A stretch of 64,000 nt of DNA from Bifidobacterium canis (GCF_009727065.1 NZ_WNLP01000006.1:1-64000), one strand, 5' to 3'. Numbered from the stretch's first letter, positions 50,029-59,215 are shown. The notes: generated from the letters alone by a model not told the origin. Program-made: numbers and translations.

Positions 50029-50490
50029 CGCGTGCAACCAGCAGAAATATCCTGTTAATCGTCATCCTGGCCACCATCTTCGCGCACTGTTAACAGAACC
50101 CAACTGCCAGAAGCGCTGCAATAGCTCTCCTCGCGTGCAACCAACAGGTCGATCCTGCGGAATGCATGCCAAGCAATCCCCACGCGCACAATCAGCAGGT
50201 TAATCCTGCAGAACGCACGCTAGCCGCTTCCTACGCGTGCAGATAACAGGAACATCCTGCTGACTGCCCTCCTGGACACCGCCCTCGCGCACAGCCAGCA
50301 GAACCCTTCTGTCAAAAGCACCACAACGACCCTCCTCGCGTGCAACCAGCAGGTTAATCCCGCAGAGAGCACGCCAAGCAATTTCCTCGTGCACAGCCAG
50401 CAGAACCTATCTGCCGACAGCACTGCAACAGCTCCCCTAGCATGCAACCAGCAGAGCAATCCTGCAGAATGCACGCATAGCCACCGTTCT
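50029..50490. repeat. Nine-unit 51/52-bp tandem array with higher-order structure
   Basis: Units start at 50029, 50081, 50132, 50183, 50234, 50286, 50337, 50388 and 50439; lengths 52, 51, 51, 51, 52, 51, 51, 51 and 52. The consensus begins CGCGTGCAACCAGCAGG and contains ATCCTGCAGAA, then CACGC. Units 1-4 (A-B-C-D) resemble 5-7 (A-B-C), followed by B and D types, so the arrangement has about 205-bp super-repeats. Inner arms CAGCAGG and CCTGC can pair. No exact spacers, so it is not CRISPR. Confidence 0.85.
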
Positions 50491-50510
50491 CATTCATCTT
50501 CCCACCGGTA

Positions 50511-50681
50511 CGTTATGTCTAATTGGAAAATGCGCGTGGTATTTGGAAAATGCGCGCCGTACTTGGAAAATACGTCATGTTTTGAGCGAAAAAGTGACCT
50601 AATTTCCAAATAGCGCGCGGATTTTCCAACTAGCGCGCGTAATTTCCGAGTAGGGCGCGTATTTTCCAATTAGACATAACG
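50511..50681. repeat. 171-bp inverted repeat built on an exact 20-bp period
   Basis: Arms of 21 bp match perfectly at 50511-50531 and 50661-50681 (CGTTATGTCTAATTGG and the complement). TTGGAAAA starts at 50523, 50543 and 50563 and its inverse elements lie at 50601, 50621, 50641 and 50661, all on a 20-bp grid. Each is followed or preceded by GCGCG. Unit four (50581-50600) is the divergent centre. The layout could extrude as a cruciform or present eight in-phase protein sites. Confidence 0.85.
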
Positions 50682-50838
50682 CGACGAGCGAAGCGGTAAT
50701 CGCACAAGCAATGAATTGCCATCAGCGTAAGTCTGTCAAGCATCCTGCCGGATGTAGCGGAATTTCACAGGGAACACCAACGATTATCAGGGAGAGCGTC
50801 AGTCATAATGGGATTCACGGAATAGCGGAAGGATGAGT

Positions 50839-51516
50839 ATGGTCAACGGAATGCACAGTGAGCGTGCAAGCACTGCACAGTCTGCGCAGTATGGTTCGGC
50901 GAAGCATGTGCCGGAAGCCTCGTTGCGACGGGCGGCGCATGTTCATGCGGAAACAGTGGCGGGTGAGCACAGGCCGATGCGTCGAGCCGATCGTGAGATT
51001 CTAGCACCTTCGCAGATCGCCGATGTGCTGCGTGATTGCAGCGTGGTGCGCATCGCATATGCCGACGTGCAAGGTCTCACCATTGTGCCGATTAACTTTG
51101 CATATGACTATGATCTCGCGCAATTCGAGGATCCGGAACGTGAAGTAACGCCAGCTGAGTTTGGTGATCTAGCGTTGTATATGCATTCTGCGCATGAAGG
51201 GCGCAAACTCGACGCGATCGCGGCAGCGGGCAACGCGCTGCAGGTTGCGTTCGAGATGGATTGCGACGAGCACCTCTACATGGGGCGTACGCCATGCACG
51301 GCGAGCAGCGGTTTCCGGTCGATCGTCGGCACTGGCGTGGCATCGGTCGTGGAAGACGTCAACGAGAAAAGTCGAATTATGAGCCTCCTGATGAAGCAAC
51401 GCATGAATATGCCGAATGTGGAATTTACGCCAGCGCAGGTGAAAGCCGTCACTGTATGGAAGGTCGTGTCTAGAGACTTCGCCGGCAAATGGCATCCGGT
51501 TCCCCACGGCATGTGA
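50839..51516 (+). CDS. Pyridoxamine 5'-phosphate oxidase-like flavin-binding protein
   Basis: 225 aa. The split-barrel flavin fold is at about residues 65-215. The active-site-side strand is GLTIVPINFAYDY and the C-terminal segment VTVWKVVSRDFAGKWHPV ends the barrel. Related to NimA-like proteins that reduce small molecules. The N-terminal 60 residues are Ala/Ser/His-rich and not conserved. ATG at 50839 lies 6 bases after GGAAGG; ATG at 50833 overlaps that ribosome site. It is enclosed by repeat arrays on both sides. Confidence 0.82.
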   Translation: MVNGMHSERASTAQSAQYGSAKHVPEASLRRAAHVHAETVAGEHRPMRRADREILAPSQIADVLRDCSVVRIAYADVQGLTIVPINFAYDYDLAQFEDPEREVTPAEFGDLALYMHSAHEGRKLDAIAAAGNALQVAFEMDCDEHLYMGRTPCTASSGFRSIVGTGVASVVEDVNEKSRIMSLLMKQRMNMPNVEFTPAQVKAVTVWKVVSRDFAGKWHPVPHGM

Positions 51517-51583
51517 CTGCAGCAGTGAATCTGCATCACCGATCTTGCTATGTGATTCGCGGTCATGCTGCATTTGTCGGCTA

Positions 51584-51900
51584 TTTGCCGTTTCAATATC
51601 TTCTTTTGCCGTTTTAACAGAGCCTTTTGCTGTTTATACACACAAATAAGCCATTTTCTATGTATAAACGGCGAAAATATGCGTAAAACAGCAAAATATC
51701 ACACTTTTGCTGTTTTGCCAATAATCTTGCCGATTTATTCACTTTAATCAAGAGAATATATGTCAAACAGCAAAAATCTGAGTAGAAACAGCAAAATACT
51801 TAACCTTTTGCCGTTTTCACCGATAGTTTTGCTGTTTAGTTCACTTAAACAGCCATATTATGCGTCAAAACAGCAAAAATCCGCGCGGAAACGGCGAAAC
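51584..51900. repeat. Array of 14 TTTTGCTGTTTT-like motifs in alternating orientation
   Basis: Copies of TTTTGC(T/C)GTTTT or their complement AAACAGCAAAA have cores at 51587, 51608, 51629 (+), 51672, 51692 (-), 51709, 51729 (+), 51771, 51792 (-), 51810, 51831 (+), 51853, 51874 and 51895 (-). Within each group the step is 20-21 bp, about two helical turns. AT-rich compared with neighbouring genes. It resembles a set of in-phase protein-binding sites (iterons). Confidence 0.8.
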
Positions 51901-51924
51901 ACGGAAGCCCGCATATGCAAAAGC

Positions 51925-51950
51925 GCCTCCCGTAACATTATGCGGGAGGC
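51925..51950 (-). terminator. Terminator of gpmA
   Basis: GCCTCCCG and CGGGAGGC form an 8-bp stem with a 10-base loop. On the minus strand it is followed by GCTTTT, immediately downstream of gpmA. Confidence 0.8.
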
Positions 51951-51991
51951 ACTTCTATAAATCTGTCAGATGAGATTCAAGTCAGCGAGAA

Positions 51992-52732
51992 TCACTTCTG
52001 GCCCTGCGCTGCAACAGCAGCGGCACCAGCGGCGGCGGCCTCAGGATCGAGGTATTCGCCACCCTTCTTGATCGGCTTGAAGTTCTCGTCGAGCTCGTAG
52101 ACCAGCGGGATTGCCGTTGGGATGTTGACCTTGGCGATCTCTTCTTCGCTCAGGTCGTCGAGCATCTTGACGATGGCGCGCAGCGAGTTGCCGTGCGCGG
52201 CGATCAGAACGGTCTTGCCGGACTTGAGCTCAGGCTCGATCTCGGCTTCGAAGTATGGCTTGACGCGAGCCACGACGTCGGCGAGGCATTCGGCTTCAGG
52301 AACCGGATCGCCAGCGTAACGCGGGTCGTTGTTCTGCGCATACTTGTCGTTCGGATCGATTTCCGGCGGCGGGGTGCCGTAGGAGCGACGCCACAGCATG
52401 AATTTCTCATCGCCGTATTCTTCGCGAATCTCGGTCTTGTTCTTGCCCTGCAGAGCGCCGTAGTGACGCTCATTGAGACGCCAGTCACGCTTGACTGGAA
52501 TCCACAGGCGATCGGCCTCGTCGAGGGAGATGTTCGCGGTGTTGATGGCGCGGCGCAGCAGCGAAGTGAAGACGATATCAGGCAGAACGCCCTTCTCCTT
52601 CATCAACTTGCCGCCGTTCTTCGCCTCTTCGCGACCCTTGTCGGTCAGCGGGACGTCAACCCAGCCGGTGAACTGATTCGTTTTGTTCCATGCGCTCTGA
52701 CCATGTCGGAGCAGTACCAGTTTGTAAGTCAT
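51992..52732 (-). CDS. gpmA: 2,3-bisphosphoglycerate-dependent phosphoglycerate mutase
   Basis: 246 aa histidine phosphatase fold. The catalytic His is in [10 protein letters not shown] (residue 10) with Arg, and a second His in [10 protein letters not shown]. It interconverts 3- and 2-phosphoglycerate in lower glycolysis. An Ala-rich C-terminal tail follows. ATG at 52732 ([11 protein letters not shown]) fits the family. Start at 52762 has no ribosome site. Confidence 0.95.
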   Translation of the reverse strand: MTYKLVLLRHGQSAWNKTNQFTGWVDVPLTDKGREEAKNGGKLMKEKGVLPDIVFTSLLRRAINTANISLDEADRLWIPVKRDWRLNERHYGALQGKNKTEIREEYGDEKFMLWRRSYGTPPPEIDPNDKYAQNNDPRYAGDPVPEAECLADVVARVKPYFEAEIEPELKSGKTVLIAAHGNSLRAIVKMLDDLSEEEIAKVNIPTAIPLVYELDENFKPIKKGGEYLDPEAAAAGAAAVAAQGQK

Positions 52733-52860
52733 AGGTTTTAGTCTAGCGCCTTGTAAAGTCAATTCTGCGCGCGTTGTCCACGAACGTGTGACGCGGCAGA
52801 TAATTCACATGCTTCACAGCGACATCATCATGCCGAAATACACCAGCGCCACAGCCAGAG

Positions 52861-53838
52861 CTATCCACAGCATGTTTTCATGGCGTTGCGGAAGCGGTGA
52901 TGTGCCACGTCGAGAATCGCGACGACGGAGATCAGAATAAGCACAATGGAACCGAGCGTCGCCGCGTATCCACTGATAATCGTGAGATTTTCGAGCGACG
53001 AATCAATCGTGATCCACAGCACGCTCCACGGAATCAGCATGGCGAGCAGCACGACGCCTATCGCCACGCAAATCATCACCGTGGAGGCGCGTTCGCCAAT
53101 GCGAACTTCGAGCGTGCGCTTACCGGCGGCTGCATCAGTGTGAATGTCGCGCAGATTATTGATCGACAGCACGATCGCCGCAACCAAACCGATGACTGCC
53201 GCGCCATACCAGCCGTAGCCGGTGATCGTTCCGCACAGTGCATACTGCGTGCCGAGTGTCGCCACCAAACCGAAGAACACGAACGCGACGAGCTCACCGA
53301 ATCCCATGTATCCGTATGGTTTCGGCCCGCCCACATAGAACCAGGCTGCCGCCACGCACATGGCACCCACGAGTATGAGCCACCAGTGACCAGTGAGCAC
53401 GCAGACCGCGATGCCGCACGCGCACGCGAGCACGGCGTTCACTATCGCTGCGATGAGCACATGCTTCGGCGGCACACCAGACGCAACGAGACGGGTGGGT
53501 GCGGCGCGTTGCAGCACTTCGTCGATTTCTTCGCGCGTGTACCCGTTTTCCGCAGCGACATCTATATCTATCGATTCGATGACGCCGCTGTTTGCGCCAC
53601 GGTTTGCGTCGGCGCCGTGCACGCCATCTGAATAATCATTCGCGAAATTCGCGGCGATCTGCAGAAACAGCGCAACACCCAAGCACAGGAAAGCAACAGC
53701 AACTGTTGTGCCGGAACTAGCAGAGATGTCGCGCGCGCGGAACTCATAGAGCGCAGCTTCAACGCCCATCCACACGGGAGCAACACTCAGCGCGAGCGTG
53801 GGGATGCGCATACCGGAAACATAGTCTTGGATTCTCAC
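52861..53838 (-). CDS. menA: MenA/UbiA-type prenyltransferase, last helix out of frame
   Basis: 325 aa as read. UbiA fold with two Asp-rich motifs: NDYSDGVHGAD (near residue 70) and DIHTDAAAGK. About eight of nine transmembrane helices are in frame. Downstream of the stop, the adjoining frame encodes ENMLWIALAVALVYFGMM and then a stop at 52814, which is a ninth helix. Adding one G near 52882 (CCC in the coding strand) joins them into 341 aa. Start GTG at 53838 with weak ribosome site. 1,4-dihydroxy-2-naphthoate prenyltransferase activity is uncertain as no other menaquinone genes are seen. Confidence 0.82.
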   Translation of the reverse strand: MRIQDYVSGMRIPTLALSVAPVWMGVEAALYEFRARDISASSGTTVAVAFLCLGVALFLQIAANFANDYSDGVHGADANRGANSGVIESIDIDVAAENGYTREEIDEVLQRAAPTRLVASGVPPKHVLIAAIVNAVLACACGIAVCVLTGHWWLILVGAMCVAAAWFYVGGPKPYGYMGFGELVAFVFFGLVATLGTQYALCGTITGYGWYGAAVIGLVAAIVLSINNLRDIHTDAAAGKRTLEVRIGERASTVMICVAIGVVLLAMLIPWSVLWITIDSSLENLTIISGYAATLGSIVLILISVVAILDVAHHRFRNAMKTCCG

Positions 53839-53972
53839 GGCACACGATTCTCTCACGGGCGCGCGAAAACACTGTTCACAACCTGCATATTCGCGACCCA
53901 TCTATATATGAGTCAGTACACGAACACTGTGCGACTCAGATAAATAGGTCGCGACGCAAATGACAGCTGGGT

Positions 53973-55442
53973 TCAGGCGCGCGCATTCGCCGAGCTCGTC
54001 TGCTTGCCGGCGATGCGCTGTTGCTTGGTTTCACCTTTGGCACGAGCTTCGGAGAGCAGATCAGGTGCGTGATGCAGCGCTTTCGTCCACACATAGTAGA
54101 AAACGATGCCAAGCACGAGCCACACCGTGCCGATGATGAGCACCGGCGTTCCCAGTGAGCAGAAAATGGTGCCGGTGACCGCGGCGCCGATCAGCGGGAA
54201 GATGATCGTGCGCCAGAATCTGCCGTGACTGCGTAGCTTCCCCTTGATGCCAAGTCCCCAAATAACGGCGATGTTGAGCATGAAATATGTAGACAGTGCG
54301 CCGTAGTTGGAGATCTTCGCGCCGGTGGTCATGCCGACCGGTAGCAAAACGAAGATCAATACGAGCGTGAGTATGATGACGAAACCGGTGGCTACTGTGG
54401 CGACGCGCGTTTTGCTGCTTATTCTGCCGAACACTGACGGCAACGCGTCATCGTTCGCCATGACACGCAGCAGCGAGGAGCCTGCCGTCATTCCGGAGAG
54501 CGCGGTGAAAATACCGAGAGCGAGCGCGTTCGCGATGGCGCACAGCACGCCGAGCCATTTGCCGGCGAGCGCGGCAACCACATAGAACCCGTTGTTTGGA
54601 TTGGCGGCCATGATTGTGCCGTTGGGATCCATGCAGACGGTGAGCAAACTCATCGCCATGTAGAGTGCGCCGAGAATGAGCACGATGATGATCATCGCGC
54701 GCGACGGTCCGTGCTTGGGGTCGAGGCTCTGATCGTCGAGCGTGACCACTGAGCCGAAGCCGACGAACGACATGGCGCAGAGTGACACCGCGCTCATGAC
54801 CGCGCCGAATTCGAATTTAGATGGGTTATAGAAACCGTCGAGTGAGAAGTGCGCGATATCTGGATGCTTCGCCACATAGATGATGCCGAAGATGAAGAAC
54901 AATGCGAGCACTACGAGCTCCGCGACGAGCGCGAGTTTGTCAACCAATACTGTGGCGCTGGCGCCGCGCATCGCAACGATTGAGATGATTGCGAGGAAGA
55001 TCAGACACCATACCCACACGGGCACGTTCGGCACATATTCGTGAATGGCGAGTCCTGCCATGATGAGCATGATCGCCGGTGTAATCAGGTATTGCAACAA
55101 CATGAGCCAGCCGACTACGAAGCCGACCGGCCCGTTGATCTCATCGGTTGCGTAGACGAAGATGCTGCCGCTTGATGGGTAGCGGGGCACCATGAGGTCG
55201 AAAGACAGCGCGGTGAACAGCATGGCGATCATCGCGATCAGATATGCGAGCGCTGGCATGCCATGCGACGTTGTTGACACTGAGGCGAGGATCGAGAATG
55301 GCGCGATCGGCACCATGAAGATCATGCCGAATACCACGAGGTCGAACACAGAAAGTGTGCGTTTCACTGTGACCGGCTTCGTGTTCGGCTGTGTGTTGGT
55401 CGGCGTGTGCGAAACTCCGCCATGTGATGTTGGTACCGTCAT
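53973..55442 (-). CDS. APC-family amino-acid permease
   Basis: 489 aa, about 12 transmembrane segments, with the family start FDLVVFGMIFMVPIAPFSI after an N-terminal Thr/Pro-rich tail. Cytoplasmic C-terminal tail. ATG at 55442 follows GAAGGGAAGAACA. Last of four co-directional genes (C45 hydrolase, APC, S10 peptidase, APC), so it may take up amino acids released by the enzymes. Substrate not evident. Confidence 0.9.
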   Translation of the reverse strand: MTVPTSHGGVSHTPTNTQPNTKPVTVKRTLSVFDLVVFGMIFMVPIAPFSILASVSTTSHGMPALAYLIAMIAMLFTALSFDLMVPRYPSSGSIFVYATDEINGPVGFVVGWLMLLQYLITPAIMLIMAGLAIHEYVPNVPVWVWCLIFLAIISIVAMRGASATVLVDKLALVAELVVLALFFIFGIIYVAKHPDIAHFSLDGFYNPSKFEFGAVMSAVSLCAMSFVGFGSVVTLDDQSLDPKHGPSRAMIIIVLILGALYMAMSLLTVCMDPNGTIMAANPNNGFYVVAALAGKWLGVLCAIANALALGIFTALSGMTAGSSLLRVMANDDALPSVFGRISSKTRVATVATGFVIILTLVLIFVLLPVGMTTGAKISNYGALSTYFMLNIAVIWGLGIKGKLRSHGRFWRTIIFPLIGAAVTGTIFCSLGTPVLIIGTVWLVLGIVFYYVWTKALHHAPDLLSEARAKGETKQQRIAGKQTSSANARA

Positions 55443-55504
55443 TGTTCTTCCCTTCATGTTCGCGCCTATGCGCGCTCCCCGCGCTGCTTTCTACTTTTGT
55501 GATG

Positions 55505-56986
55505 TTAGTCTTCGTGACGCTTGTTATAGAACGCGTTCAGCTCTGCGCCTGCGGCTGCGAGCGCAACGTCGTCGCAATAGAGCATGTGACCGTTGGAATA
55601 CAGCTGGTATTCGATGCGGTTCTTCAGTTCTTGCGGCAGGAACATCTTGCTCATGTCGTGACGCACGTTCCAATATGGCGTTGCGGCGTCGTGGATGCCA
55701 CCGAGGAACAGGATGCGGCTCGTCGGGTTGCGGCGCAATGCGGTGGCGAGGTCGAATGCGACGTTCGGCGTTTGCGGAGAGCCCATGGTGCCAGGAGCCT
55801 GATGGTTCCAGTTCCATGCCTCGTTCACCTTCATCGACAATCCTTCGTAGTTCTCGTAGCCGGTGAACCCCATGTCGGAGAGCATTTTCATATAGACGTC
55901 GAGATAGGCGGCGTTGATCGCGTCGTACGACGGGTCTTCGCCGGCGAAGAACTCGTTGTCGCCTTGCACATCCTGATAGGCATAGGTCGTAAAACGGGTG
56001 TCGTAGCGTCCGGTTGTTTTACCTTCGTCTTTGAGCAGGTTCTTGCGGAAGGTGTCGAGTTCGATACGCAATCCCTTGCTGACGATGAACTCTTTTGGCA
56101 GGCCGATGAGTTCGCTCATCTGCCCTGCGATCTGATCCATTCTGCTTGCCGGCAGTTCATCGCCGAGCACGAGCGCTCCGGCAAGCGTTGAATTCACGAA
56201 ATCAAATGCTTTGTTGTACCACTTGAACTGATCTTCGCCCGCTCCTGCTTTGCCGAAGTAGTTGGCTGTGGCCGCATACACCGGTACCATGCCCATGTAG
56301 TAGGCGTCGTTTCCAGAAAGCGTTGGCGCGTAGTCAAGTATGGTGGATTGTTCGATGACGCCGGTCACACCGATGCCGTGCTCGCCGAGCATGCGGTAGA
56401 CGACGGCGTTGCGCATCGTGCCATATGATTCTCCGTACAGATACAGTGGGCTGTTGAAGCGCTTGTGCTCGGTGAGCCATTCGATGATGCCACGGGTGAA
56501 GGCGTCGGCATCACCGTCTACGCCCCACACTTTCTTGGCATCGTAGTTCGGGTCTACATGCGAGTAGCCGGTGCCGAACGCGTCGATGAACACGAGGTCG
56601 GAATTTGGCAGCAGTGAATATGGATTGTCTTCCACTTCGCCGACACCCTTCAAATGTGCCATGCCATCGGTTTTGACGCGCTTGGCTCCCATACCACCGA
56701 TGTTGACCATGTATGAGGCACCACCTGGACCACCGTTCCAGCAGAAGGTGACGGGACGATCGTCCGCCGGAGCGTCGTCGCAAACCTGCGAGAACATGAA
56801 CATGTGACCCATTGGCGCGCCATCGTCGTGGCGCACCGGAATCATTTCAGCGGTTGCGGTGTATGGGATCTTCGCACCATCAGGTCCTTGCCACACATAT
56901 TGCTTGGCGACTGTGTGCGGAAGCGGTTCCAGAGGCTGCTTCTTGGAGTCCGCTTGTTCCTTGGTTGTGGTGTTGTCTTCACTCAT
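55505..56986 (-). CDS. S10-family serine carboxypeptidase
   Basis: 493 aa. Alpha/beta-hydrolase S10 fold: nucleophile Ser in LYGESYGTMR, oxyanion FCWNGGPGGAS near residue 80, Asp in GGIHDAATPYWN and His in YSNGHMLYCDD near the C-terminus. No signal peptide, so a cytoplasmic peptidase, unlike secreted eukaryotic carboxypeptidases. ATG at 56986 follows TAAGGAGTACTGAA. In a unit with two APC permeases and a C45 hydrolase. Confidence 0.9.
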   Translation of the reverse strand: MSEDNTTTKEQADSKKQPLEPLPHTVAKQYVWQGPDGAKIPYTATAEMIPVRHDDGAPMGHMFMFSQVCDDAPADDRPVTFCWNGGPGGASYMVNIGGMGAKRVKTDGMAHLKGVGEVEDNPYSLLPNSDLVFIDAFGTGYSHVDPNYDAKKVWGVDGDADAFTRGIIEWLTEHKRFNSPLYLYGESYGTMRNAVVYRMLGEHGIGVTGVIEQSTILDYAPTLSGNDAYYMGMVPVYAATANYFGKAGAGEDQFKWYNKAFDFVNSTLAGALVLGDELPASRMDQIAGQMSELIGLPKEFIVSKGLRIELDTFRKNLLKDEGKTTGRYDTRFTTYAYQDVQGDNEFFAGEDPSYDAINAAYLDVYMKMLSDMGFTGYENYEGLSMKVNEAWNWNHQAPGTMGSPQTPNVAFDLATALRRNPTSRILFLGGIHDAATPYWNVRHDMSKMFLPQELKNRIEYQLYSNGHMLYCDDVALAAAGAELNAFYNKRHED

Positions 56987-57106
56987 TTCAGTACTCCTTA
57001 CTTGACTTACTGATTGTGTGTAGAAGTGTGAATTTGCGATGATGTTGCAATGCATATTGCAGCGTAAAATATAGATTTCGAGCCAGCAGTGCGAGAATTA
57101 TCGAAC

Positions 57107-59215
57107 TTACTTACTCTGCTTATTGCTGCCCTCTGCTTTGGATTCCGCTGCGCCGTCTGAAGCTTCCTTGGCTTGTGCTTCATCGACCTGAACGCGGTGG
57201 ATGGCTTCGGCCAGCGCGATGTCGTCTTTCGCCTGCTGGTTGAGCGCCTGCGCCATGTCGTGGTATGCACGTGCGTCATGGCGTGCGTTCTTCGCATCGG
57301 CGAGCGCCTGCTGTTCGCTCTGCGGAACCGGAGACGCATCAATGCTGGCGGCACTCGGCATGGGAAGCATGTTGCCTTCGGCGTTCGTATGCACCGGCCT
57401 CGGTTGGTATGCCAAGGTTTTGACACCCACTGTCGGGTCTCCGACGAGCGCCACTTTCGACGGTTCAGACGGCTCGGTGATGCCATGCTTCTTCAACAAT
57501 TCTGCGGCAGCCGTGCCTTGGAAGGGGTCTTTGCCAGTCGGCAGATCCCTGAGCATGCCATTCGGGTCGTAGTGCCGTTTGATCGGCAGGCCCATTGGGT
57601 TTTGGTCTTCGCTGAGCATCGCGGTTGGAATGTTCGAGAGCGCCTTGCCCGGCTTTGCCATGCCTTCGATCTGCCAAGTGAACGGTGCGAACTGGTTGGT
57701 GGGGTCAGCCCAATTGTGCTTGCGTGAAGCCCTGTAGATCACGATGCAGGCGATGAACACGAAGGCGAGCAAGCCGATGATGATCAGATCGTAGGTGATG
57801 CCTGAGCCAACTTCCTTCTCAAGTTGGGCAGGTGGGTAGAACGCGAGCACGATGCCGAACACCGAAGCGATGATGCCGATGCCAGCGACCAGCCATGCTC
57901 CGAACATGCCGCCGGGAACTTTGAATCCGCGTGGGCGGTTCGGCTGCTGATAGCGCAAACGCAGGAATGCGACGAACATCATCACGTAATAGGTCAGGTA
58001 AAGAATCGTGATGGCTTGCGTGATCAACGCCACGAAGCCTTCGACGTTCGGCAGCAGGAACACGATGAACGCGATAAGCGTCATCAACGCCATTTGTGTG
58101 TACATCAAGCGGCTTGGCATGCCATGCTTGTTATTGTTCTGCAAGAACTTCGGCAGGAATCCGGAACGTCCAGCCTGTCCGAGCATGTACGACGGACCTG
58201 CGAGATTGGTGATCAGCGCGGCGAAGCTGTTGAGCATGCCCAGCCAGCAGAATACGAGATATAAATCAGGGAATCCGATGGTCGCGCCGAGCGCACGATA
58301 TGTGGCGAACAGCGTGTAGAGCAGATTGATCTGATTGTTTGGAATCACAATGGCAATGATCAACGTGCCGACGATGAAGATGAGCAGCACAAGAATCATC
58401 GAGATGAAAATGGCGAGCGGGAATTGCCTATTCGGTTTCTTCAAGTCCTTGATATGCGCGGCGTTCATGTCGATGCCGGAGAACGAGAAGAACACTCCTG
58501 CAGCCAACGCGAGCGTCGACATGCCCTCCCATTTCGGCACGAGCCCTGACGGTGTGAGTGCAATGGCCGGCGTGTGGCCTTGGCACAGCCAGACCACGGC
58601 GAGAATCGTCATCACGCCAAGTGGCAGGAATGTGCCGAGAATAACGCCATATTGCGCGATTTTGCTGAACGTCTTCACTCCTTGCGTTGCGAGGAAGCAG
58701 CAGAACCAGTAGTAGGCGAGCCAGCCGATCATGATCGGCAGCGTCACCTTCCACGAATGCGAGTTCTTCGCGAAGTCGACGGCCCAGTCGTAGTTCGTGG
58801 TGAAGAAGCCGATCGTCGCAGACATCGATGGAATGCCGGAGCCGAAGGTGAATGTGGTTTGGAACCATAGAATCAGCAGGCACGACAGCGCCGGGAATAC
58901 GCCGATTCCCTCGCCCACCCAGCGGAAGATGCCACCGCGTTGGCTCCAACCGGACGCCAGTTCAGCTGCAACCAATCCTGTAGGCAGGAAGAACAGCAGG
59001 CCGCCGAGCAGGAAGAACGTGACGGACGAGAGCCCGTAGAACGATTGCTGCACATCGTTGGCAAGACCGGCGATGATGGTGACGTTCATCATCGCGAGCG
59101 CCAATGTCGACAGTCCGGCTCCGCCGCCTCCTCTGGTTTTCGTGCTTGCGCCAGCTGTGTTTGCCGCGCTATTGGAGGATGTAGATACACTTCTCCCTGG
59201 TGTTGTGGTGCTCAT
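57107..59215 (-). CDS. APC-family amino-acid antiporter (GadC-like)
   Basis: 702 aa. About 12 transmembrane segments with FFLLGGLLFFLPTGLVAAELAS near residue 60, typical of the glutamate:GABA antiporter branch. It has a C-terminal soluble tail of about 190 residues (Pro/Ala/Gln-rich), longer than GadC. ATG at 59215 follows GGGAAGGGGAAGGAACC. No glutamate decarboxylase is adjacent. It lies between the C45 hydrolase and S10 peptidase genes. Confidence 0.88.
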   Translation of the reverse strand: MSTTTPGRSVSTSSNSAANTAGASTKTRGGGGAGLSTLALAMMNVTIIAGLANDVQQSFYGLSSVTFFLLGGLLFFLPTGLVAAELASGWSQRGGIFRWVGEGIGVFPALSCLLILWFQTTFTFGSGIPSMSATIGFFTTNYDWAVDFAKNSHSWKVTLPIMIGWLAYYWFCCFLATQGVKTFSKIAQYGVILGTFLPLGVMTILAVVWLCQGHTPAIALTPSGLVPKWEGMSTLALAAGVFFSFSGIDMNAAHIKDLKKPNRQFPLAIFISMILVLLIFIVGTLIIAIVIPNNQINLLYTLFATYRALGATIGFPDLYLVFCWLGMLNSFAALITNLAGPSYMLGQAGRSGFLPKFLQNNNKHGMPSRLMYTQMALMTLIAFIVFLLPNVEGFVALITQAITILYLTYYVMMFVAFLRLRYQQPNRPRGFKVPGGMFGAWLVAGIGIIASVFGIVLAFYPPAQLEKEVGSGITYDLIIIGLLAFVFIACIVIYRASRKHNWADPTNQFAPFTWQIEGMAKPGKALSNIPTAMLSEDQNPMGLPIKRHYDPNGMLRDLPTGKDPFQGTAAAELLKKHGITEPSEPSKVALVGDPTVGVKTLAYQPRPVHTNAEGNMLPMPSAASIDASPVPQSEQQALADAKNARHDARAYHDMAQALNQQAKDDIALAEAIHRVQVDEAQAKEASDGAAESKAEGSNKQSK

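Larger units (their letters stand above)
49846..50838. other. Nearly 1 kb gene-free region containing repeat arrays
   Basis: No convincing gene. The first part (49846-50028) is the leader of ohyA. It is followed by a 51-bp tandem array (50029-50490) and a 171-bp inverted repeat (50511-50681). The remaining 150 bp lead to the next gene. Confidence 0.6.

Noticed and set aside
50220-50474. An 84-residue minus-strand frame with 17-residue repeats such as LSAGLLCWLHARG
   Set aside because: It is produced by the 51-bp tandem array. The 52-bp units break the frame, there is no ribosome site, and the composition does not fit a gene.
50029-50490. CRISPR array
   Set aside because: Repeats are contiguous, degenerate and have no unique spacers; no cas genes are present.
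51517-51991. Coding potential in the AT-rich region between the flavin-protein gene and gpmA
   Set aside because: Only 60- to 66-residue frames made of the TTTTGCTGTTT array; no conserved features.
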